From: Carboxylicivirga sp. M1479
GTDB taxonomy: Bacteria > Bacteroidota > Bacteroidia > Bacteroidales > Marinilabiliaceae
Length of the DNA: 64,000 nucleotides
Direction of reading: 5' to 3'
Assembly: GCF_007097485.1 (NCBI RefSeq)
Contig: NZ_VKDE01000003.1
Span: 62,001-126,000, forward strand
The notes below the pieces were generated by a model. It was not told the origin of the DNA and did no database searches. It saw only the letters and a program-made list of their open reading frames with translations. Each line of letters starts with the position of its first letter. The stretch's first letter is position 1. This document shows, piece by piece, positions 45,369-55,347 of this stretch. The position numbers and the translations under genes were made by a program.

Positions 45369-48300
45369 ATGACGGTAATAAAAAACAATAATTGGGATAA
45401 GCAATTGTGGGTATTGCAACAATTAACAATTGCCAAGCATCTGTTTGTAGTCCGTTTCAACAAAGGCACTTATCAAACTATTGCTAAAACAAGTGATGAG
45501 GCTAACTGGAAGGCTGAATTACAAGTTGTTTATGAATCGCATAAATGCGAAACAGCCGTTTTGCAAGAGGGAGAGCCTTGTTTTAATATTAATGTCGACT
45601 TGCCTTTTACCAAGTCAATTGCCTACTATCCAATTGCGGTCGACAAACAGTGTTGGGGTTTATTAATTCTTATGAGTGAGCAAGAAGATGCACATCTCTT
45701 GCTTGATCTTAGTCTGATACTGTCAACTGTCAAAAACTTTGAAAATGAATTAATTCTTGAACACCAAAGTATTAATCAGCATAGTTTTGTGGAGAGTGAC
45801 CCAGTTATGACATTCCTTCTGGATTCGATGAATGGTGTGCCTTGGCGCCTGGATTTTAAATCTGGAAAATACACTTATCTTGGAGCTCAGTCAAAAAAGG
45901 TGCTGGGCTTTACAATGGACGATTGGCCTGATTTAGAGTCTTGGAAAGCTTGCATTCATCCAGAAGATGCTGAGTGGGCCCTTAATTACTGTTTCGAATG
46001 CAGCGTTAATAACGAAGACCATCTTTTTGAATATCGCTTAGTTCAAAAAGATGGAAGTATTGTTTGGGTACGTGATGTGGTAAGTGTTATTACAAATAGT
46101 AATGGTGAAGTTATTGAGTTAATTGGCTTCATGATTAACATAAGCGATCTTAAAAATAAAGAACAAGAGCTTAGGGAAGCGAATGCTCTACTACATTCAG
46201 ATAAGCAATTACTCAATGCCTTTATTAATTCAATTCAGTCTTTTGCTTTTATGAAAGACTTAAATGGAAATTGGTTGTTAACCAATCAATTTTACGAGAC
46301 TTTTTTTGGTATTCCTGAACAAGAATTCAAAGGTAAGAGATTAGAGCGCTTTTTGCCTGCTCATCTGGCATCAGAAATGAGACAGCAGGAGCAAAAAGCA
46401 ACTGAAAGTGGGGAGTCCAATAATTTTGAGTTTAGCTTGAGTGATTCAAAGGGCAAAAAAAGATGGTTTTATGCATCTTACTTTCCAGTATTCGATACGG
46501 AAGGAGAGGTTGACAAGCTATGTGGTACCTCAGTTGATATTACCAAACGTAAGGAGTTTGAACTAGAGACTGAAAGATTACACGATCAACTTAATTTTGT
46601 TCTTAATGCAACGAATACTCACTTATGCATTATTGACGATGTCGGTAATATTGTTTTTAATACAGAAAGGCCTATGCATGGGGGTGAGAAGTGTTTTAAG
46701 CACTTTAGGAATAGAACCGAAAAGTGCGAAGAATGTCCGCGGCAGAACGCTGTGAAGAGGCGGAAAACTTTCTATTATAGTCTCCCGGGAGAAGAAGCAA
46801 AGAATATCCAGGTAACAGCTTTACCGTATGAGACAAGCGATGGAAAGTTATACATGGCCGAGGTTAGGGTTGATATTAGTGATCGTATAAAGGCCGAGGC
46901 GGAGATTAAACTACTCAATGAGCAGTTAAATATGTCTATGTCGGCAAGTCAAATAGCATTTGTCGAGTATGATTTAAACAATTATACCTACAAGGTTGCC
47001 GATTACCTAAAAAATATAATAGATTTTGATTTAAATGGATCCAAGATAGACTTAAGCTGGTTGGAGTCTCGAATTCACAATAATGATATTGGGGTAGCAA
47101 AGTTTAAGATACATCAATTGATTAATAAGAAACAAGAAAAGGTACAGTTCGAGTTTCGTTTTCTCAATCATAATCAAAAATACATATGGCTAAATATACA
47201 CCTGCGTACTATTTCAAGCGAAAATGGTCAAGTCAATTGTGTTTATGGAATAATTCAAAATATAAATGACTACAAATCCTTAGTGAGGGAATTAGAGCAG
47301 GAGCGTAACAAATCAAAAATGGCAGATGATGCTAAAACAAATTTTCTGGCCAACATGTCTCATGAAATAAGAACTCCAATGAATGCCATACTTGGGTTTT
47401 CTGAAATATTAAATAAAACCCTGCCCAATGGAGTTTCAAAAAACTACCTTAAATCAATAAAAACAAGTGGTAAGGTTTTAATGTCCTTAATCAATGATAT
47501 ATTGGATGTATCAAAAATTGAGGCTGATAAACTAGTATTGAAGCTCGAGACGATAGATTTTAAGCAATTGATCTCGGAAATAGCTGAAACATTTGTGTTT
47601 AGTGCCAACGAAAAAAGCCTCGAATTGAACCTTATTCATCCTACACATATGCCTGCGGGACTGGTTTTAGATGAAATTCGCATAAAACAGATATTGCTCA
47701 ATTTGATTAATAATGCTGTTAAGTATACACACGAGGGGCATGTGAACATATCCTATTGTTATACTAAGTCAGAGCAAGAAAATACTGGGCAATTGTATAT
47801 CAATGTTGAGGACACAGGTGTTGGTATTAAAAAGGAAAAGCAGAAGTCGATTTTCGACCCGTTTGAACAGGAAGAAAAAAGCATTAATAAGCATATTCAA
47901 GGTACTGGTTTAGGCTTGTCTATCATTCACAAGTTAGTAAAGTTAATGAATGGTAGCATAACATTGAAAAGCATTGAGGGCCATGGTAGTAGCTTTAGTA
48001 TTGTTCTTCCAAAAATAGAGCATAAAAGTTCGATTGACAAAAGTGATGACCTACCAGTTGTAGTGCCAAATTATAAGGGGAAAAAGGCATTGGTTGTTGA
48101 TGATGTAGCATCCAATCAAGAGGTATTAGATTTGTTCTTGAATGATGTCGGTATCGAAACAACCGCTATTAGCACAGGACGCAATGCTGTTGATTTAATG
48201 GAGCATAACATATACGATGTTGTTCTTTTGGATATTAATATGCCTGATATGAATGGCTTTGATGTGTTAGAATTAATTGGTAAAAGCAATAATTGTCATC

Positions 48301-48749
48301 TTAATAAGGTATTAGCAGTTACGGCCGCATCCTTGGATCATGAAATAGAGAATATGATTAATAAAGGCTTTGCAGGAGTGGTAACCAAGCCAATTGATGC
48401 CAATTCTCTTTATACGCAGTTAAGTAAAATTATTGATCAGCCAAACGCATTAATTCAGGATGTTCATTTGGAGAAAGAAGAGGATATTTCCTTGTCTGAC
48501 GATGATCGTCAAGAATTAATAAAAACCATAGATGAGAATTTAATGCCGCTATGGAATCTTCTGTCAAAGCGTCAGGCATCAAAAGATTTGAGTGAATTTA
48601 ATTCTAAATTAAAGCAAGTTGTAGATAATTATCCGCTTAAGAAGTTAATCGATTACCAAATACAATTAGACCTTGCTATAAAATCATTTGATTTTGAGGC
48701 AATTGCGATGCTTCTTCCTGTGTTTAAAAAGTTAACTCAGCAATTATAA
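45369..48749 (+). CDS. Soluble hybrid histidine kinase with GAF-like, four PAS and receiver domains
   Basis: 1126 residues, no membrane segment. In order: a GAF-like N-terminal region (about 1-130); PAS 1 (about 138-260) and PAS 2 (about 280-395); PAS 3 (about 400-510), which carries a Cys cluster C442-x10-C453-x2-C456; PAS 4 (about 515-635); HisKA with His665 in NMSHEIRTPMN; an ATPase domain with LLNLINNAVKYT, VEDTGVGI and GTGLGLSI; and a receiver with Asp955 in VLLDINMPD. A C-terminal helical bundle of about 100 residues resembles an HPt fold but shows no obvious phospho-His. All kinase motifs are intact. The Cys cluster could hold a metal or act as a redox switch (inference). Confidence 0.9.
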   Translation: MTVIKNNNWDKQLWVLQQLTIAKHLFVVRFNKGTYQTIAKTSDEANWKAELQVVYESHKCETAVLQEGEPCFNINVDLPFTKSIAYYPIAVDKQCWGLLILMSEQEDAHLLLDLSLILSTVKNFENELILEHQSINQHSFVESDPVMTFLLDSMNGVPWRLDFKSGKYTYLGAQSKKVLGFTMDDWPDLESWKACIHPEDAEWALNYCFECSVNNEDHLFEYRLVQKDGSIVWVRDVVSVITNSNGEVIELIGFMINISDLKNKEQELREANALLHSDKQLLNAFINSIQSFAFMKDLNGNWLLTNQFYETFFGIPEQEFKGKRLERFLPAHLASEMRQQEQKATESGESNNFEFSLSDSKGKKRWFYASYFPVFDTEGEVDKLCGTSVDITKRKEFELETERLHDQLNFVLNATNTHLCIIDDVGNIVFNTERPMHGGEKCFKHFRNRTEKCEECPRQNAVKRRKTFYYSLPGEEAKNIQVTALPYETSDGKLYMAEVRVDISDRIKAEAEIKLLNEQLNMSMSASQIAFVEYDLNNYTYKVADYLKNIIDFDLNGSKIDLSWLESRIHNNDIGVAKFKIHQLINKKQEKVQFEFRFLNHNQKYIWLNIHLRTISSENGQVNCVYGIIQNINDYKSLVRELEQERNKSKMADDAKTNFLANMSHEIRTPMNAILGFSEILNKTLPNGVSKNYLKSIKTSGKVLMSLINDILDVSKIEADKLVLKLETIDFKQLISEIAETFVFSANEKSLELNLIHPTHMPAGLVLDEIRIKQILLNLINNAVKYTHEGHVNISYCYTKSEQENTGQLYINVEDTGVGIKKEKQKSIFDPFEQEEKSINKHIQGTGLGLSIIHKLVKLMNGSITLKSIEGHGSSFSIVLPKIEHKSSIDKSDDLPVVVPNYKGKKALVVDDVASNQEVLDLFLNDVGIETTAISTGRNAVDLMEHNIYDVVLLDINMPDMNGFDVLELIGKSNNCHLNKVLAVTAASLDHEIENMINKGFAGVVTKPIDANSLYTQLSKIIDQPNALIQDVHLEKEEDISLSDDDRQELIKTIDENLMPLWNLLSKRQASKDLSEFNSKLKQVVDNYPLKKLIDYQIQLDLAIKSFDFEAIAMLLPVFKKLTQQL

Positions 48750-48782
48750 TAACCAGACAATACTGCTACTAACATCAGATAC

Positions 48783-49934
48783 ATGAATGAAAAGAATTAC
48801 ACCGTTTTAATTGTAGATGATAACCCAAAGAATCTACAAGTATTGGCAACTTTACTGTCGCAAAACAACTACAATATCGAAGTGGCTAATTCAGGCAAAG
48901 CAGCTTTATCGTGGTTAAATGACCATGAGTTTGATGCTGTTTTGTTGGATATAATGATGCCTGAGATGGATGGTTACGAAACATGTCGGCAGATAAAGCG
49001 TAACAAAGAATGGAGCGAGATACCAGTCATTTTTTTAACAGCCAGAGAGGATATTGAAAGTATCACCATGGGTTTTCAGGTAGGAGGCGTTGATTACCTC
49101 ACTAAGCCTTTTAACCATGACGAATTATTAGCCAGGTTAGCAACACATATTGAATTAAAAGAATCGCGACAAAAACTGGCCAATGTTAATCAGTGGCTCA
49201 ACCAAGAAGTTGAAAAAAAGACCCTTGAACTTCGCCAGGCAAATGAAGAGTTAAGGCAGTTGGATGCATCTAAAAACGATTTTCTAAAATCCATTAGTCA
49301 CGAAATTAGAACGCCACTGAATGGTATATGTGGCTCATTAAACTTACTACGTAATTTTTCGCAAGATGCTTTTTTTACCGATGTAATTAGCTTACTCGAT
49401 CAATCGGTTTCTAATTTAGAAAAGTATTCATATGCAGCACTTCAAATAGCTAACTTACAATTAAAAGGAGATTCTCAGTTGGAGTGGCAGCGTGTTGACT
49501 GGCAGGTTGTTATTGGAGAGTGTGTGAAGCAGGTTAAACAAAGCAAGCCAGATGAGGAGATTGATGTAGTTGTAAAGCCATTTCCTGATGAAGCTGGTTC
49601 TACAGTCGATTTTGAATACCTGTGTAATGCCATAGAGGCCTTGCTGTTCTCATCATTGGCTTATTCAAAAGAACCAAAGATCATTATTTCAATGGAAGAT
49701 GATGGGGATTACTGGAAATTAATTATCGAAGATAATGGAAGCCTTTTTAATGGTAAAAAGGTGTCTCATTTCTTTGATTCAATTAACAATCAAAATTACC
49801 AGTTTGAGCGAAATAATGCCATGGAATTATACCTGGCAAAAATAATTATACAAACACACAAAGGAGATTTATCGTTCGAAAACAAAGCAGATAAGAGTGG
49901 CACGCGCACGCTTGTAACATTGTCAAAGTCATAG
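48783..49934 (+). CDS. Receiver-HisKA protein with degenerate kinase domain
   Basis: 383 residues. The N-terminal receiver is complete: VDDN, Asp56 in VLLDIMMPEMDG, and Lys in LTKPF. A short coiled coil follows, then a HisKA dimerisation domain with His173 in SISHEIRTPLNG. The ATPase-like domain is poor: the N-box position reads YLCNAIEALLFSS, the DxG motif survives as IEDNGS, but the GxGLGL lid motif is absent (NNAMELYLAK instead). It may bind ATP weakly or not at all, acting as a phosphotransfer or scaffold protein. It lies 33 nt after the hybrid kinase and 37 nt before the UrtA-type kinase, so probably in the same operon. Confidence 0.88.
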   Translation: MNEKNYTVLIVDDNPKNLQVLATLLSQNNYNIEVANSGKAALSWLNDHEFDAVLLDIMMPEMDGYETCRQIKRNKEWSEIPVIFLTAREDIESITMGFQVGGVDYLTKPFNHDELLARLATHIELKESRQKLANVNQWLNQEVEKKTLELRQANEELRQLDASKNDFLKSISHEIRTPLNGICGSLNLLRNFSQDAFFTDVISLLDQSVSNLEKYSYAALQIANLQLKGDSQLEWQRVDWQVVIGECVKQVKQSKPDEEIDVVVKPFPDEAGSTVDFEYLCNAIEALLFSSLAYSKEPKIIISMEDDGDYWKLIIEDNGSLFNGKKVSHFFDSINNQNYQFERNNAMELYLAKIIIQTHKGDLSFENKADKSGTRTLVTLSKS

Positions 49935-49971
49935 GAACGATACCTATTATTTTAAGTCGAATAGAATACGT

Positions 49972-52900
49972 ATGTGCACATATAAAGTTGGAGTAATTTT
50001 TTCCTTAACGGGCTCTTTGGCAAAAAGCGAAAATGCTTTGTTGGATGCTACAATCTTGGCTGTAAAAGAAATAAATAGTGCTAGTGGAGTGTTGGGGCAT
50101 AAGGTTGAATGCATTGTTAAAGATGGCGAATCAAATGCCTTGGTGTACAGGCAAAAGGCCGAGGAATTAATTCTTGAGCATGGCGTAAAGCTTATTTTCG
50201 GAGGGTGGACTTCGCAAGCGCGCAAAGCTTTGAAAGAAGTTGTGGAAAAATATGATGCGCAGTTATGGTACCCCATGCAATACGAGGGACTTGAAGAATC
50301 GCCAAATATAGTTTATACAGGAAGTACACCAAACCAACAAATTATTCCTGCTTTAGATTGGTGTTGGCAACAAAAATGGCGCAATTACTTTTTGATAGGA
50401 TCAGACTATGTTTACCCGATCACTGCCAACAAATTAATACAATCATATATAAAGCAAAAGAAAGGCATTGTTTCAGGAGAATATTATGAAGCACTAAACT
50501 GTTCCGATTTTTCTAATGTTGTTGATAAAATTAAAAGTGTAAAACCTGATGTTATCATTAACACCTTAAATGGAGAGAGCAATAAGGCCTTTTTTACTCA
50601 GCTTTCTGAGCAAGGTATATCAGCTGATGACACACCTGTTATGTCAACATCCATTGCCGAACCTGAGTTTAAGATGATTGGAGCATCGACCGTTGGGCAT
50701 TTTGCTTGTTGGGGATATTTTCAAGGGCTTAAAGGAGAGATGAATGAGCAGTTTGTAAAAAGCTATCAGGGTGAATGTGGTTCTAACAGTTTGGTTTCTG
50801 AGCCAATAGTTATGGCCTACGCTCAGGTGCATATTTGGAGGCAGATTTGTGAATCCCAGAAAGACTTCTCTACTCGAATAGAGAAGAACAGTTTTGAAAG
50901 GGTTTATCAAACGCCTGGAGGAGGAGTAACGCTAAAAAAGAATCAGCATTTTTCACGCAAAGCCTATGTGGGGCAAGTGGCCAAAAATGGGGTGCTTAAA
51001 CTAAGGTGGTCATCTAAGAGTGAAATTGATCCTTTGCCATGGATGGGTATCGAGAAGTGTGATTTGCAGTCGGAATATCTCATACGCGACATTTTGGGCA
51101 ACTATCCAACATTATTAAGCAGTAAACAGAGCTTGGAAAATGAGATGAACAAGAGTAATGCCTCTCTTGCACAGCTGAAGGAACAAAGGCTTAAAGTAAA
51201 AGATGAGTTACAGAGCAAAAAAGATGAGCTAAAGCGAATAAATGAGGATCTTGATCGACAAAAAGAGGAGTTGCATAGATGGCAAAGTCAAGTGGCTTCG
51301 GTTGAAGAAGAGCTGCGATCTAACTTAGAGGAGTTGTCAGATAAGAATGAAGCCTTAGAAGAGAGTGAGGAACGGTATCAAAACTTTATTCAATTAAGCC
51401 ACGAGGGAATTCATCGTTGGGAGTTGCGCCGTGCTTTATCTTTATCTCTTCCAGAGGATGAACAGATAGAATGGTTCCATAAACATCTGTTTTTAGCCGA
51501 ATGTAATTCTGCGTTTTCAAAACTATACGGTTACGAGTCTCCTGAACAGATAATTGGCTATTCATTGTCTGAGTTATTGGGTGGTAAAGACATCGCTAGT
51601 CAACTATTAAAACAGCTTATTCGATGCGACTTTAACTGGTCTAACTACGAAACACTTGAACAAACCAAAGATGGAAGAGCGCTTTGGTTCTTAAATAATA
51701 TGTTTGGTGAGCGCCATAATGGTTATTTAACCCGCTTGTGGGGAACACAAATTGATATTTCAGAACAAAAGCAAATGCATCAAAACTTATCTGAGCGAGA
51801 AGAGTTCTTTCGCTTAGCTATTGAAGGTAGCAATGATGGTATTTGGGATTGGAACCTGGAGAATAATGAGGTGTTTTTTTCAAAACGATACAAAGCCATC
51901 TTGGGCTATGTTGATAATGAGTTGGAAAACACGTTCGAAACATTTACCTCACTGGTACATAAAAATGATTTGAAGTCTACGCTTGATGAGGTTGGGCGAT
52001 TTGTTAAAGGTAGCGCAGATAAGTACGAAGTAGAGTTTCGGATGGCTCATAAAAAGGGGCATTACGTTCATATTTTGGCTCGCGCGTATTTAATGCGTAA
52101 TGAAGATGGTAAGGTGTATAGAGTTATAGGTACCCACCATGATTTATCAGAACGTTACAAGGCCGAACAGGATTTGAAGCAGCAAGTAGATGAAAACCTA
52201 TCCTTGTATGAAGAGTACCGCACTACCAATGAGGAGTTGCACGAAAAGAATAATGAGTTATTGGCGGCCGAAGAAGAATTGAGGGCTAATACCGAAGAGC
52301 TGTTTTTGAAAAATAAGCAGATCGTGCAAAGTGAAGACCGTTACAGGGCTTTGTTTGAGAACATGAATGAGGCTTTTAGTGTACACAAAGTTATTACAAA
52401 TGATGCAGGAGTTGTGGTAGACTTTGTTAATATCGAAATTAATAGTGCCTATGAACGTTATGCAGGAAGATCAAGGGATGTATTAATAGGAGAGTCCTAC
52501 TGTCAGGCACCACAGCCATTTGACCAGGAATATTTAGATGTTGTTGGCCAGGTGGCAACAAGCGGAATTGGCATCAGTATGGTTCGACAAGCAACATTCA
52601 ATAATCGTTATTACGAAGCCAATATATTTAGTCCCCAAAAGAATTATTTTGCCCTTGTATTTAATGACATAACCGACGATGTTGAAAATCAACGACGGAT
52701 AAAAGGTATAAGCCAGCGTTATGAGTTTATTTTGAAGGGAACCAATGCTGGAACCTGGGATTGGGAAATCGATAAAGATCGTTTAATATTAAATGAACGA
52801 TGGGCCGAAATTGTTGGATATACACTGGAAGAGCTTGGACCCATGGATGCAAAATCATGGGATGTTCTTTTGCACCCTGATGATTTAGCTCTAGCCAATG

Positions 52901-55347
52901 AAGCGATACAAGAGCATTTAAGTAATACTCAAAATAATTTCCATGTTGAGTATAGGCAACGACACAAACGTGGTCATTACGTTTGGGTGCAATCGCGTGG
53001 TAAAGTGGTTCAATGGGATGGTAGTGGCAAACCTGTTCGTATGAGTGGTATTCTTACCGATATATCAGAAGAGAAAAAAACTTTACAAGCTTTAAACAAA
53101 AGCGAAGAGCGTTACAGGTCTTTATTTGATAATATGAATGAGGCTTTTTGTTTATACGAGGCCATATACGACGAATTCAAAGTTGTAGATTATATTTTTA
53201 AAGAGGTAAACGATGTGTACCTCGGTTATTTTGGTTTTAACCGTGAGCAGATAATTGATCGGAAATACAGTGAAGTGTTCGATACAGACGATGAGGACTG
53301 GTTTTTAGCCATTAACCATGTCATGACTACAAACCATCCGATTGAACTGGTTTGGAAATCACAGCTTAATAAGCAATATTATGATGTTAGTGTGTTTAGT
53401 CCTCAAAAAGGAATGTTTGCAACGGTCTTTAGAGATATAACATCTGAGGTTTTGGCGCAGAGAGCCTTATTAAGTGTTAAAAACCGAAATGAGCAGATAC
53501 TAGAAGGAACAAACGCTTGTACATGGGATTGGGGCCTTAAATCGGGTAGCTTTGTTGTTAATCAACAATGGGCAAAAACAATTGGTTATACCTTAGAGGA
53601 GTTGGAACCAATTAATGAGCAAACGTGGAATCGGTTTATCCATCCTGATGATTTGCAACAAACAAAAGAGCTACTTGAAAAGCATTTTAAAGGCGAATCG
53701 GACTTATACGATGATGAATTCAGGCAAAAGCATAAAAACGGTCATTGGATTTGGGTACAATCAAAAGGCAAAGTGCTTGAGTGGGATGATAAAGGCAATC
53801 CCTTACGTATGAGTGGTATGCATATCGAAATAACCGATCGGAAAGATGCTGAATCGCAACTCTTGAAGCAGATGAATGAGTATCAGGAGCTTAATTCACT
53901 TTATAAGGAGGTGAATTATGAGTTGCAGAGAAGCAAGGAGAATCTTGAGGAGGTGGTTGATAGTCGTACAAAGGAGCTGCAGGTACAAAAGGAGATGGCA
54001 GAAAAGGCCAGTCATGCCAAAAGTGATTTTATTGCCAACATGAGTCACGAATTGCGTACACCCTTAAATGCTATCTTGGGTTATGCCCATATACTTCAAA
54101 ATCAAAGTAATATTTCAATTCCACAGAAAAAGCACCTAAAAACCATTTACTCCAGTGGCGAGCATCTCCTAGAGATGATTAACGAAATTCTGGATTTTGG
54201 TAAGATTGATGTCAATATGTCGAAGATCGAAAATGAAGATTTTAACCTGTCGGATGTTATTGATACAGCGCTTAATATTGTCAAAGTGAAGGCCGAAGAA
54301 AAAGGCTTGTATTTGAATTACGAGGCTTACTTCGAAACCAATCAGATAGTGAAATCCGATGCCAGACGTTTAAAGCAAATATTATTAAACCTTTTAAGTA
54401 ATGCCGTTAAGTATACCTATAAAGGAGGTGTTACCATTAAGATTACCCATGTAGTTAAGAATGAGAGTTCCATCGAGATAAAAGTGCAAGACACTGGCAG
54501 AGGCATAGCTAAAAAGGATGTTGAAGCAATTTTTGAACCTTTTACTCAGAGCTTAGGGGATAAAAATTTTGTTGAAGGTACCGGTTTGGGTTTACCCATT
54601 ACGCAGCGCATTGTGGAGCTGATGGGGGGCGAAGTTTATTTAGAAGAAACATCAGACCAAGGAAGTTGTTTTAAAGTAGTTTTGCCGATGGTTTTTGAAC
54701 GAGATTATTCGTTTAATGAAACCAACCATTCATCGATAAGTGCTTATACTGGTAGCCCTCAAAAAATATTATTAGTAGATGATAGCACCATTAATTTAAA
54801 CATGCTGTCTGACTTGCTAACTCCTTTAAATTTTGAAATTTGCACGGCTCTTAATGGCCAGGCAGCTCTTGATCTGTTTCAAGCACAACAGCCCGACTTG
54901 GTTATTCTTGACTTTATGATGCCCGATGTTGATGGACTTGGTTTTATTGAAGCCTTAGGCAAAAGCGCATCAAATAGTAAAATTCTGGGAGTATCAGCAA
55001 CCTTAACCAACGATGCCCGTCGTAAGGAATTTGTTGATCATTGTGATGAGTTTTTGGCAAAACCCATTGATCCATATGTGCTTTTGTGTAAAATGGAACG
55101 TTTACTACCAATTTCATTGGTTCGTAGCCAACAAACAATAGAAAAGGAAAAGCAAGAAATGGTTTATCCTTCAAGGGAAACTTTAAATCAGCTATGTCAA
55201 TTAGTAAACGAAGGTGCTTTTGTTGAAATTGAAGCCATTGTTGCTTCTTTGGAAGAAGCGCAGTATGCTATTTTTAAAAAATATATGATTGAGGCCATTG
55301 AAAATTATGATGACGATCGCATTGTAGAGTTGTGTAATGACAATTAA
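49972..55347 (+). CDS. Giant soluble hybrid kinase with UrtA-like ligand-binding domain and six PAS domains
   Basis: 1791 residues. Residues 1-390 form a urea/amide-type periplasmic-binding fold (UrtA/AmiC family), with GVIFSLTGSLAKSENALLDA, GGWTSQARKALK, LWYPMQYEGLEESPNI and LIGSDYVYPITANK. It has neither signal peptide nor membrane segment, so it is predicted cytoplasmic. A coiled coil (about 390-462) follows, then PAS domains starting near 464, 609, 787, 912, 1044 and 1169. The last four look like a duplicated pair. HisKA has His1359 in NMSHELRTPLN, and the ATPase domain has LLNLLSNAVKYT, DTGRGI and GTGLGL. The receiver carries Asp1647 in VILDFMMPDVDG, and a helical tail ends the protein. 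By homology it may sense intracellular urea, short amides or an amino acid; this is inference. Confidence 0.9.
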   Translation: MCTYKVGVIFSLTGSLAKSENALLDATILAVKEINSASGVLGHKVECIVKDGESNALVYRQKAEELILEHGVKLIFGGWTSQARKALKEVVEKYDAQLWYPMQYEGLEESPNIVYTGSTPNQQIIPALDWCWQQKWRNYFLIGSDYVYPITANKLIQSYIKQKKGIVSGEYYEALNCSDFSNVVDKIKSVKPDVIINTLNGESNKAFFTQLSEQGISADDTPVMSTSIAEPEFKMIGASTVGHFACWGYFQGLKGEMNEQFVKSYQGECGSNSLVSEPIVMAYAQVHIWRQICESQKDFSTRIEKNSFERVYQTPGGGVTLKKNQHFSRKAYVGQVAKNGVLKLRWSSKSEIDPLPWMGIEKCDLQSEYLIRDILGNYPTLLSSKQSLENEMNKSNASLAQLKEQRLKVKDELQSKKDELKRINEDLDRQKEELHRWQSQVASVEEELRSNLEELSDKNEALEESEERYQNFIQLSHEGIHRWELRRALSLSLPEDEQIEWFHKHLFLAECNSAFSKLYGYESPEQIIGYSLSELLGGKDIASQLLKQLIRCDFNWSNYETLEQTKDGRALWFLNNMFGERHNGYLTRLWGTQIDISEQKQMHQNLSEREEFFRLAIEGSNDGIWDWNLENNEVFFSKRYKAILGYVDNELENTFETFTSLVHKNDLKSTLDEVGRFVKGSADKYEVEFRMAHKKGHYVHILARAYLMRNEDGKVYRVIGTHHDLSERYKAEQDLKQQVDENLSLYEEYRTTNEELHEKNNELLAAEEELRANTEELFLKNKQIVQSEDRYRALFENMNEAFSVHKVITNDAGVVVDFVNIEINSAYERYAGRSRDVLIGESYCQAPQPFDQEYLDVVGQVATSGIGISMVRQATFNNRYYEANIFSPQKNYFALVFNDITDDVENQRRIKGISQRYEFILKGTNAGTWDWEIDKDRLILNERWAEIVGYTLEELGPMDAKSWDVLLHPDDLALANEAIQEHLSNTQNNFHVEYRQRHKRGHYVWVQSRGKVVQWDGSGKPVRMSGILTDISEEKKTLQALNKSEERYRSLFDNMNEAFCLYEAIYDEFKVVDYIFKEVNDVYLGYFGFNREQIIDRKYSEVFDTDDEDWFLAINHVMTTNHPIELVWKSQLNKQYYDVSVFSPQKGMFATVFRDITSEVLAQRALLSVKNRNEQILEGTNACTWDWGLKSGSFVVNQQWAKTIGYTLEELEPINEQTWNRFIHPDDLQQTKELLEKHFKGESDLYDDEFRQKHKNGHWIWVQSKGKVLEWDDKGNPLRMSGMHIEITDRKDAESQLLKQMNEYQELNSLYKEVNYELQRSKENLEEVVDSRTKELQVQKEMAEKASHAKSDFIANMSHELRTPLNAILGYAHILQNQSNISIPQKKHLKTIYSSGEHLLEMINEILDFGKIDVNMSKIENEDFNLSDVIDTALNIVKVKAEEKGLYLNYEAYFETNQIVKSDARRLKQILLNLLSNAVKYTYKGGVTIKITHVVKNESSIEIKVQDTGRGIAKKDVEAIFEPFTQSLGDKNFVEGTGLGLPITQRIVELMGGEVYLEETSDQGSCFKVVLPMVFERDYSFNETNHSSISAYTGSPQKILLVDDSTINLNMLSDLLTPLNFEICTALNGQAALDLFQAQQPDLVILDFMMPDVDGLGFIEALGKSASNSKILGVSATLTNDARRKEFVDHCDEFLAKPIDPYVLLCKMERLLPISLVRSQQTIEKEKQEMVYPSRETLNQLCQLVNEGAFVEIEAIVASLEEAQYAIFKKYMIEAIENYDDDRIVELCNDN

